From positions 186,001 to 250,000 of the forward strand of contig JAMLGZ010000001.1 of assembly GCA_023957385.1 (NCBI GenBank): a DNA stretch of 64,000 nucleotides, given 5' to 3'. Under the pieces are notes generated by a model. The model did not search any database, had not been told where the DNA came from, and was given only the letters and a program-made list of their open reading frames with translations. The translations under genes and the position numbers were made by a program. Of the stretch, positions 17,797 to 24,866 are shown piece by piece. Position 1 is the stretch's first letter. Each line of letters begins with the position of its first letter. Source of the stretch: Brumimicrobium sp. (lineage in GTDB: Bacteria > Bacteroidota > Bacteroidia > Flavobacteriales_D > Crocinitomicaceae).

Positions 17797-18728
17797 TGAA
17801 GTTCCCAGAGGTATTGCTAATATCAAATCGTTTCGACTTTTCTACAGACTTTATTGCTGTAGAGTTGGCTAATCAAGGAATTGACTTCATCAGAATAAAT
17901 CGTGATGAATTAAAAGATTACACTATTGAATTTGATCCAATAAAACCCGAAATAAAAGCATCCTATAACGATTATTCTTTTACAATTTCTACCGAACATT
18001 TAAAATCGATTTATTATCGAGCTCCAACATTTCTTAGAGACATTTTTCAAGAAGGATTATCGGAAGAAGAACAATTAATTAGGACACAGTGGGCGGCTTT
18101 CGTTCGCTCTTTGTGTGTTTTTGAAAACGTCAAATGGTTTAACAATCCAACAGATATATACAAAGCAGAAATAAAACCATATCAATTATTCATCGCAAAC
18201 GAATTGGGAATTAAGATTCCAAAGACAACGATTTCAAATGTTACATTAAATTCTGACTTTGATTTTCAAGCAATAAAGTCAATAGACACAGCTATCGTTA
18301 GTAATGGTGAAAATGAAGGTTTTGTTTATACTGAAATTTACAAAAAAAATGAATTAGAAGAGGTGAGATATACTTCCCCGTTTTTTATACAACAAGGCTT
18401 AGTCCCTAAAATTGACATCAGAGTAACCGTAGTGGAGAATGAAGTTGTAGCTATAAAAATTATAAGCGACAAAGACATTGACGAAGATTGGAGAAGATAT
18501 AAAGACGAATTAACTTATCTCATTTTTGACTTACCAAAAGATGTACGCGAATTTTGCATTAATTACACAAAAAAATTAAACTTGAATTTTGGTGCGATTG
18601 ATTTAGTTCTTCACAATAATGAATACTACTTCATAGAAATCAATCCGACTGGGGAATGGTCGTGGTTGCAGAAGAATACAGGATATAATTTTGATAAACT
18701 AATTGTAAATTCCTTAACAAATGTCTAA
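17796..18728 (+). CDS. ATP-grasp peptide ligase, graspetide (MvdC/MvdD, RimK-like) type
   Basis: A 310-residue ATP-grasp enzyme. Features of the graspetide macrocyclases are visible: a pre-ATP-grasp N-domain ending around residue 120 (NPTDIYKAEIKPYQL), the phrase DIRVTVVENEVVAIKI at 217-232, the family-typical DWRRYKDEL at 241-249, and the metal-binding end GAIDLVLHNN (276-285) and FIEINPTGEWSW (289-300), with D279, E291 and N293 as likely Mg/ATP ligands. Such ligases phosphorylate side-chain carboxylates of a precursor peptide and join them to Ser/Thr or Lys. The gene is coupled to the peptide genes upstream and overlaps the membrane protein gene by eight bases. A distant alternative is a RimK-like glutamate ligase. 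Confidence 0.85.
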   Translation: MKFPEVLLISNRFDFSTDFIAVELANQGIDFIRINRDELKDYTIEFDPIKPEIKASYNDYSFTISTEHLKSIYYRAPTFLRDIFQEGLSEEEQLIRTQWAAFVRSLCVFENVKWFNNPTDIYKAEIKPYQLFIANELGIKIPKTTISNVTLNSDFDFQAIKSIDTAIVSNGENEGFVYTEIYKKNELEEVRYTSPFFIQQGLVPKIDIRVTVVENEVVAIKIISDKDIDEDWRRYKDELTYLIFDLPKDVREFCINYTKKLNLNFGAIDLVLHNNEYYFIEINPTGEWSWLQKNTGYNFDKLIVNSLTNV

Positions 18729-19503
18729 GCGAGAAAATCCAATAATATATTTCATAAAACAGCATATTTTCCCTGGGTTCTATGCAGCTCGTGCAAATAA
18801 TAAAATTGCTAAAGACTATGAAGCTCAAATAGAATTTGGCGTGGATTTATCTGACATTAAAACAGAGGAAAAACCACTGTATTCAAAATACATAAAACAA
18901 GTCAAAGAAGATTTAAAAACACAACACGACAGAAAAAAGATAATTGAGGATAAAGCTAAATCACTTCTCTTTATTATTACAGTTTCAATTACTGCAATTA
19001 CTTTTTCATTAAATTATCTAAATTCTCTTGAAATAAACATTTATCAAATTATTGCTTTAATTATTTTGGGGTTAAGTATTTTATTTTTTGTCGAAGGAAC
19101 AATTAGAGCAATACAAACACTGAATATTAGAAAATTTCACATAATTCAAACCAAAATAGAAGTAATTGAAAATAATTTCAAATTACATACAAACAAATCA
19201 GAAGAAGATTTTTTAACAGAATTGATACAAAGCAAACAGCAAAACGATTTAATCAATATTCAACTATCGAATTACACATATGCGTCATTCACGTTGATTA
19301 GAAATGGTATTATATTGTTTGTTTCATTTTTCATTATGACAATATGCGTTAGTTACTTTACTAAACAAAATAAAATTAAAGACACGTATTCAATCAATAA
19401 GGAAATTCAAATAAAAATCAACGACTCAATTGACGTAAAAATTCCTTACACTTTTGAACTAAAATATGATATAAAAAATTTAGAAATTGATAAAGAGAAA
19501 TAA
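18721..19503 (+). CDS. Membrane protein of the ATP-grasp operon, 260 aa
   Basis: An unrecognised protein with a basic, helical N-terminal region (residues 1-80), two adjacent membrane segments (about 81-101, LLFIITVSITAITFSL, and 109-133, IIALIILGLSILFFVEG), a helical middle, a third membrane segment (about 193-214, IILFVSFFIMTICVSYF) and a charged tail of some 45 residues. The paired helices after a lysine-rich helix recall small two-helix membrane proteins found next to nucleotide-dependent defence genes, but no motif proves this. Its eight-base overlap with the ligase gene says it belongs to the peptide system; export, immunity or membrane effector roles are all open. Confidence 0.7.
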   Translation: MSKRENPIIYFIKQHIFPGFYAARANNKIAKDYEAQIEFGVDLSDIKTEEKPLYSKYIKQVKEDLKTQHDRKKIIEDKAKSLLFIITVSITAITFSLNYLNSLEINIYQIIALIILGLSILFFVEGTIRAIQTLNIRKFHIIQTKIEVIENNFKLHTNKSEEDFLTELIQSKQQNDLINIQLSNYTYASFTLIRNGIILFVSFFIMTICVSYFTKQNKIKDTYSINKEIQIKINDSIDVKIPYTFELKYDIKNLEIDKEK

Positions 19504-19540
19504 CTACCGCTAACATGAACTGTGTAAAAAACCAAACATT

Positions 19541-19795
19541 TTACACAAAACTCTTTCCATAATTATCATCGTACGGAATTCCATTTTTTACACACCCAAA
19601 AACCTGTTTTAAAAGTTTATTACAAACAGCAATTATTGCTACTTTTCCATTCTTTCCTTTTGAAATTAATCGTTGATAAAGTTCTTTGCAAGATCGATTA
19701 TTCTGCATTGCATTCATCGCACACATATACAGAATATCTAGTGTATCAGCTGAAACATCAATTCCGCAATACTTTTTTCTTGATTCTTCCTTCAT
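19541..19795 (-). pseudogene. Internally deleted IS110-family transposase
   Basis: The 84-residue frame joins the very beginning of an IS110 transposase (KYCGIDVSADTLDILY, the first DEDD block with its Asp) directly to the very end (LYMCAMNAMQNNRSCKELY to KNGIPYDDNY, the C-terminal transposase_20 tail). A full protein has roughly 320-400 residues, so about 250 are missing, including the other DEDD acidic residues and the catalytic serine. The join keeps the frame and falls at a shared LY, as if by recombination over a short repeat. It cannot be catalytically active. Confidence 0.82.
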
Positions 19796-19995
19796 TTTAT
19801 TATTTTTGTTTAAGAGAAAAAAGAGAGAACAATCTTATCGGAAGTCTGCGATCCTAATACGAACTCTAAAAGGTTCAATAAAACTGTTCGACTTTTGGAT
19901 AAGAAGGAGGTAGGGATAATCATGTTAGTCAAGCTCGAAGCTTACGCCGTCCGTCTACCTTATTCTACCTCCTTGTTCTTTCAAATATCTCTGAT
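19796..19995 (-). ncRNA. Candidate IS110 bridge RNA region
   Basis: IS110-group elements encode a guide (bridge) RNA in the non-coding left end upstream of the transposase. Here that region contains a 10-bp inverted repeat, AAGGAGGTAG at 19904-19913 and CTACCTCCTT at 19965-19974, enclosing a 51-base loop. A second CTACCT at 19955 could compete for pairing. This fits a large internal-loop hairpin but has not been tested against a covariance model. Extents are approximate. Confidence 0.35.
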
Positions 19996-20129
19996 TTATA
20001 TATTACTAATTTAATACTTTTACAAACATAGGACGCCGTCTGCACGCAAGGCGGTTTAATCGCTTCGTTTAAGCATTTATGTTAAGAAAAAAGTATTATC
20101 TTCGTATTAACATTTAACGCAAAAATCCG

Positions 20130-20265
20130 CCCAGCGGCAGGCGTCGGAAACGTTGTGCGTCAGTGTAAAAAGACAGCCGATCCACAAATGGCACATTTGG
20201 TTTTTGCCGACACACGAGCCAACGCTCAAAAAACCAAAAGAGCCATTTTTTGCCACCGCACGACA
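20130..20265. repeat. Hairpin element, left of the restriction-modification genes
   Basis: An imperfect inverted repeat: AAATGGCACATTTGGTTTTT (20186-20205) against its near-complement at 20229-20248. The loop reads GCCGACACACGAGCC, and ACCGCACGAC follows the right arm. A second element at 23726-23825 has a different stem but the same loop pattern (GCCGACCCGCAAGCC) and the same trailing ACCGCACGAC. The shared architecture suggests a family of structured spacer or recombination sites. Confidence 0.6.
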
Positions 20266-20341
20266 GAAAGTTGATAATTTTTGGTTGATGATTTAAAAAT
20301 TGTCCGTAAATTTGTCCGTGTACGCAAAATCGTCCGTAAAT

Positions 20342-22549
20342 ATGGCAACAATAAATTTCTATCTCGACAAACCAGACAAAAAAGGACAAGCTCCCATTCA
20401 CCTTAGAATTAATTGCTCTGGGACACAAATAAAACTAGCTACTGGACGGAAAATTGCTCCTGAACTTTTTGACAAACAAAAACAACGTGCTAAGGGACAG
20501 ACTTATGACGTAATTGAAATCAACCATTATCTAAATTATCTTAATGAACGGGCAGACGAACTTTTGCATCATTCAAACAAACGAACATACACCCAAGAAG
20601 AAATAAAAGACATTCTTAATCAGCACATTGACAGTTACAAAGACAGTCATTCCGTAAACATTGTAAAAGAACAAATTTCACTTTACGGTAAACCATTCAC
20701 ATTTGTTGACCTTTTCGCTGGGGCAGGTGGTTTTAGTGAAGGTTTTTTACAAGCAGAGTACAACAACAAGTATTTTGATTTTATTGCAGCAAGCGACATC
20801 AATGAAAATTGTGAACTAACACATATTGTAAGATACAACCATCAATTAGGTTTAAATGCCGAATTTCTAAGACAAGACATTACTGAGCCTGATTTTTTAG
20901 ACAATTTCCTTAAAAAAATTGGTAACAAAACAATAGACGTAGTTTGTGGTGGTCCTCCTTGCCAGAGTTTCAGTTTGGCAGGAAAAAGAAAAAAGTTCGA
21001 CAAAAAAGACGACCTATTTTTTCATTATCTGGAAGTCATAAAAGTTTTACAGCCTAAATACTTCATAATGGAGAATGTAAAAGGTATTCTGACCAAAGAA
21101 GATGGCAAAATCAAAGATTTGATAATTCAAGAAATCAACTCAATTGTTGACACGAAAGAAATACCTGTTTTGGTTTCGTTTATCAGAAAAATGAAATCGA
21201 ACAACAACAGTTTTATTCTTGAATGCATTATCAAACGTGTTGAAATTGAAACACTAAGAGAAGCGGAAATTGAAAGTGGAAGAGAGCAGTTCATTCAGTT
21301 TGTAGATAATCGTTTCAAACAACTAACTCCCAAAATTGCAGACTACAAGACCAGTAAAACCGACCACAGAATAAATACGATTCGACACGGTTTTAATATT
21401 CTGGCACGGACAAAAGAATGGGAAAAATTAAAACGTGACATCATTAAAGAAAAAGACCATTGTAATATTGACAGTGATGCTTTTGTTGGACAATTTACAT
21501 CGTTTCTAACTCACATCAGTTCAGAAAATGTTATTGAACAAATTGAAAATTCTTTCAATGAATTAAAAGTTCCAAGCACATACAAAAAAGACTGTTCAGA
21601 CATAACCACAGCACTCAAAATTTACACATCATCATTTGATGAAACAGTTGACATTTTATTAAATCTTACAGACAGCAAAGAAAAATCGGCTTTGAAAGGA
21701 ATTTTGGACAGCATTAGACTATACAAAATTGAAAAGCCATTCGTTGCTAATTCATCAAATTACGGTGTGCCTCAAAATAGAGAAAGAGTTTTGTTTATAG
21801 GTTGCCGTAAAGACCAAAAATTCATTTCTGAAATTCCTGCAACAGTCAAGGAAAATGAAAAGGTTACTGTATTTGAAGCTTTGTATGACCTTGACTTCAT
21901 TGGCAATAATGAAGAAGCTCATCATTATGAGTTAGTTGATATTTCAAAGCAGTTCAACGGAACGGCTGAAAAAATGAAAAGCCTTTTAAGAAAACGAACA
22001 GTTGATGGAAAAGAAAATCCGAAGATTGGAAAATCATTTTCAGAGTGGTCGAGAGAAGGAAGATTAATTGAAAGGTATCAACCTAAGACCAAACCCTTTT
22101 ACGTTAGAAATTTTGAAGGTCTTCAAAAAGGGGAAAAATATTTTGACATACTTAATAATCACAAAACGAGTAATCAAAACGAAGATGTTATCAAACGACT
22201 CGAAATCATTTTAAAAAATGGTGATTACAAAAAGGCACAATGCGAATTAGAAGAATGTGGATTAACTTCAAATAAAAGGAACTACAACGTATTAAATCCA
22301 GACTCACAAAGCCCAACTGTAATGACCATAGCCGATGACTATATTCATTACAAAACCCCCAGAGCTTTAACAGTTAGAGAAATGGCAAGACTACAATCAT
22401 TTGATGATTCTTTTGTGTTTCAAGGGAAACGTTCAACCGGTGGCAACAATAGAAAAACTGAAGTTCCTCAATATACTTTAGTTGGAAATGCTGTTCCGCC
22501 ATTAATGGCAAGAGCCATTGCAATGGAAATTTTAAAAAATATCAAATGA
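20342..22549 (+). CDS. DNA (cytosine-5)-methyltransferase with N-terminal recombinase-type arm domain
   Basis: A 735-residue modification enzyme. Residues 1-100 look like the arm DNA-binding domain of Bacteroidota tyrosine recombinases (INFYLDKPDKKGQAPIHLRI, LATGRKIAPELFD, INHYLNYL). The methyltransferase begins near 119: motif I FVDLFAGAGG (D123), motif IV GGPPCQSFS with catalytic C207, motif VI ENV (E244), motif VIII QNRER (477-481), and motifs IX/X near the end (LTVREMARLQSF, GNAVPP). About 220 residues are inserted between motifs VI and VIII. The ATG at 20342 is preferred; an upstream TTG frame would only add repeats of TCCGTAAAT. It overlaps the nuclease gene by four bases. It should protect the site cut by that nuclease. 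Confidence 0.9.
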   Translation: MATINFYLDKPDKKGQAPIHLRINCSGTQIKLATGRKIAPELFDKQKQRAKGQTYDVIEINHYLNYLNERADELLHHSNKRTYTQEEIKDILNQHIDSYKDSHSVNIVKEQISLYGKPFTFVDLFAGAGGFSEGFLQAEYNNKYFDFIAASDINENCELTHIVRYNHQLGLNAEFLRQDITEPDFLDNFLKKIGNKTIDVVCGGPPCQSFSLAGKRKKFDKKDDLFFHYLEVIKVLQPKYFIMENVKGILTKEDGKIKDLIIQEINSIVDTKEIPVLVSFIRKMKSNNNSFILECIIKRVEIETLREAEIESGREQFIQFVDNRFKQLTPKIADYKTSKTDHRINTIRHGFNILARTKEWEKLKRDIIKEKDHCNIDSDAFVGQFTSFLTHISSENVIEQIENSFNELKVPSTYKKDCSDITTALKIYTSSFDETVDILLNLTDSKEKSALKGILDSIRLYKIEKPFVANSSNYGVPQNRERVLFIGCRKDQKFISEIPATVKENEKVTVFEALYDLDFIGNNEEAHHYELVDISKQFNGTAEKMKSLLRKRTVDGKENPKIGKSFSEWSREGRLIERYQPKTKPFYVRNFEGLQKGEKYFDILNNHKTSNQNEDVIKRLEIILKNGDYKKAQCELEECGLTSNKRNYNVLNPDSQSPTVMTIADDYIHYKTPRALTVREMARLQSFDDSFVFQGKRSTGGNNRKTEVPQYTLVGNAVPPLMARAIAMEILKNIK

Positions 22550-23724
22550 GAGTACTTACATCGGAAGAACAGAGTAAAATAAAATTGTTGACCAAAAATC
22601 AAGTTTCGTTAACACTTATAGAACCAACAGAAACAGGTTTGAAAAAATCTATAATGGATGCAACTGGTTCTGTAAGAAGTTTTTTAAAGGAAAACCAAAT
22701 TCACGACTATGATTTGCAGGGACAAGGTCCTGAAAATAAGGTTCAAATAAATGCTATCATTTACGAAGATTTCAAAGTAACCAATTCAACAGCCTCACTT
22801 TACAGACCACAAACAAAAAAAGGAGACCCAAGAATTTGGTTTTCTGGACTTACTAAAGTTGCAAATCCGAATGACATTGTTGCAATAATTTATTTTGCTG
22901 ACTCATTTCACATTTTCAATCTCACGCAACTAAATGTTGAAGCATTATTAAATTCAAACATATCAAATCCTCTAAAAGAACTGATTTTAGAGATTAGTGG
23001 GAAAGCAACTGAAATAGCTTTTGAACTTTTGGCAATGCTTCGCAAAGTTGCAAGTTCAGGTCCTATTAAGTCAATGGTTGCAGCCGACACATCCGTTGGA
23101 CGAACACTTGAAACTGCGTTGGGAATTGACATTAATTCTTCAAAACAGCCAGACTACAAAGGAATCGAACTTAAATCTTTCAGAAGTAGTAGAACAAATA
23201 GAAAGAATTTATTTGCTCAGGTTCCAGACTGGACTTTGAGCAAATTCAAAAGCTCAGCAGAAATTTTGGATGCATTTGGCTACAAACGTGGTGACGACTT
23301 CAAATTGTATTGCACAGTTTCAGCCATAACAAGAAACTCTCAAGGTCTTGCTTTAAAATTGGATTCTGATATTAAGCAGTTAATTGAGAACTCCGATAAA
23401 ACAGAAATTGGCGACTTTGTTGTTTGGCCATTAAATACACTTCATAACAGACTACTTGAAAAACACAAAGAAACTTTCTGGGTTGAAGCTACAAGTACAT
23501 ACATTGACGGAATTGAGCATTTTCAATATTCAATGGTAGAACACACGAAAAAGCCAATTACATCTCAGTTTGACATACTTATTGACCAAGGAATAATAAC
23601 TTTAGACCATTTAATAAAACGGAATACAAACGGAAAAGTAGTAGAGAAAGGTCCCATTTTCAAAATCAAACCAAGCGGACTTGACTTACTATTTCCTCCA
23701 AGTGAAAAATATAATTTGATATAA
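22546..23724 (+). CDS. Type II restriction endonuclease, MvaI/BcnI family
   Basis: A 392-residue nuclease, translationally coupled to the methyltransferase. The C-terminal part matches the MvaI/BcnI family: GRTLETALGIDIN followed by PDYKGIELKSFR, with active-site residues D203, E208 and K210 of the PD-(D/E)XK type. Known members cut CCNGG-like sites as monomers, so a CC(W/S)GG-type target is likely but not proven. The first 150 residues form an extra domain (LYRPQTKKGDPRIWFSGL) not present in the short MvaI/BcnI enzymes (near 240 residues), probably for DNA recognition or regulation. Confidence 0.85.
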   Translation: MRVLTSEEQSKIKLLTKNQVSLTLIEPTETGLKKSIMDATGSVRSFLKENQIHDYDLQGQGPENKVQINAIIYEDFKVTNSTASLYRPQTKKGDPRIWFSGLTKVANPNDIVAIIYFADSFHIFNLTQLNVEALLNSNISNPLKELILEISGKATEIAFELLAMLRKVASSGPIKSMVAADTSVGRTLETALGIDINSSKQPDYKGIELKSFRSSRTNRKNLFAQVPDWTLSKFKSSAEILDAFGYKRGDDFKLYCTVSAITRNSQGLALKLDSDIKQLIENSDKTEIGDFVVWPLNTLHNRLLEKHKETFWVEATSTYIDGIEHFQYSMVEHTKKPITSQFDILIDQGIITLDHLIKRNTNGKVVEKGPIFKIKPSGLDLLFPPSEKYNLI

Positions 23725-23725
23725 A

Positions 23726-23825
23726 ATGCCAACGCTTAACAGCCACACACATTGCCAAGTCGCACCAGCCGACCCGCAAGCCAAAACTTGGCAAAGAGTG
23801 TGTCTGCCCTACCGCACGACCAAAA
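23726..23825. repeat. Hairpin element, right of the restriction-modification genes
   Basis: A near-palindromic stem, ACACACATTGCCAAG (23745-23759) against CTTGGCAAAGAGTGTGT (23787-23803), with the loop GCCGACCCGCAAGCC and the trailing ACCGCACGAC shared with the element at 20130-20265. It starts with CCAACGCTTAACAGCC just after the nuclease stop. The next 200 bases up to 24021 hold no supported gene; a frame open from 23752 runs through this element and is not credible before 24022. Confidence 0.6.
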
Positions 23826-24021
23826 CGACCGAAAAACAGACGGACGAAAAAGAACACCGAACGCACAACATCACCTATATGCAAGCAGGCCAAACCGTCT
23901 CCGATTGAAATTTTGTGCTATATTTGAAGTGTGGTTCTTCGCATCAACGGTAGTGCTAAAATACCGCCTTCGCCAAGCCGTGGAACCGTTATGGACGACA
24001 CCAAGAAACAAGAAAATTACA

Positions 24022-24816
24022 ATGGGAATATTTGACAAACTTTTTGGAAGCAACAAAGTAAAGACAACAACAGCTAATCCAGACAATAACAGACTGTTTG
24101 ATTTGTTAGAAATTTACAGACAACAAAATGGACAAGGCGACACCTACAAAAATGTTGTTTTAGAGTTAATGAACGGAAATTCATTTCTACTTTTACCTTC
24201 CGAAAATGACGGCTCTAATTCGGACACTTGGACAACAGCTCAAAAAGGCACTACACTAAAACTTACTTGTGTGTTTAACTTGGACGGACTGAAAGTTTTA
24301 GGTGCGTTCACAGACGAAAACGCATTGTTAAGTTGGGCAAAGAAACCGACACAATACACTGCATTATCTTCAAAAGACGTTTTAAAACTTTGCGAGGAAA
24401 ATTTAATTGAAAGAATTGTAATAAATAGCGACTTGCCTACTATGTTCGTGTTAGAACGTAATCGTGAAAATATCAAGACGGACACAATAAAAGAAGAAAC
24501 GACTGTTCAAGTAGGAACACCTAACCGACCATTAGACCAGAGAGTGATTTCAAAACTTATAGACCAATTTAAACGTATTGACACAATTCAAGAAGTTTAT
24601 CAATACGGACAGACAAGAAATAATGAATTTAGCCTCGTATTAGGGTTTAAACTTTCAACAAATTCGGACAACGCAAAGACAGCGACAATTAATGCAGTTC
24701 AAACAGCATTGCAAAATGAAACTATTGACCAACTTCTTGACTTGTTTTTTATTGAAGACGAGAGTTGGTATCGGACAATAACTAATGTTGAAAACTCATT
24801 TGTTTATAGAAAATAA
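24022..24816 (+). CDS. SseB-like protein
   Basis: A soluble 264-residue protein resembling the enhanced-serine-sensitivity SseB family. An N-terminal domain (about residues 15-140) has the pattern of SseB N-domains, with a line of hydrophobic strands ending FNLDGLKVLGAFTDENALLSW and VLKLCEENLIERIVINSD. A C-terminal domain (about 165-264) follows, with ISKLIDQFKRIDTIQEVYQY and VLGFKLS. The frame is open further upstream, but that part runs through a hairpin element, and MGIFDKLFG at 24022 is a natural start. Biological role is unclear in any bacterium. It is the last gene of the island. Confidence 0.75.
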   Translation: MGIFDKLFGSNKVKTTTANPDNNRLFDLLEIYRQQNGQGDTYKNVVLELMNGNSFLLLPSENDGSNSDTWTTAQKGTTLKLTCVFNLDGLKVLGAFTDENALLSWAKKPTQYTALSSKDVLKLCEENLIERIVINSDLPTMFVLERNRENIKTDTIKEETTVQVGTPNRPLDQRVISKLIDQFKRIDTIQEVYQYGQTRNNEFSLVLGFKLSTNSDNAKTATINAVQTALQNETIDQLLDLFFIEDESWYRTITNVENSFVYRK

Positions 24817-24829
24817 AATGACAAAAAAG

Positions 24830-24866
24830 CGAACCGCCAACATCGTATTGGCAATATGCGGGCCCC
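24830..24866. repeat. Truncated hairpin element at the right edge of the island
   Basis: CCGCCAACATCGTATTGGC contains a small stem (GCCAA/TTGGC) and begins like the CCAACGCTTAAC and CCGCTAACAT sequences that follow other units of the island. It ends abruptly in GGGCCCCCTACC next to the murF/alr stop, so this looks like half an element, or a weak terminator. Confidence 0.35.

Larger units (their letters stand above)
19505..20040 (-). mobile_element. Remnant of an IS110-family element (boundaries approximate)
   Basis: The stretch holds an internally deleted IS110 transposase on the minus strand and, upstream of its start codon, about 200 bases of structured non-coding DNA as expected for the left end of IS110-group elements. 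IS110 elements lack terminal inverted repeats, so the ends cannot be placed from one copy. The element interrupts sequence that resembles the hairpin spacers seen elsewhere in the island. Confidence 0.5.

Noticed and set aside
23752..24021. Upstream extension of the SseB-like gene
   Set aside because: The extension is translated through a hairpin element, is rich in Arg/Ser/Thr, and a natural start (MGIFDKLFG) lies at 24022.
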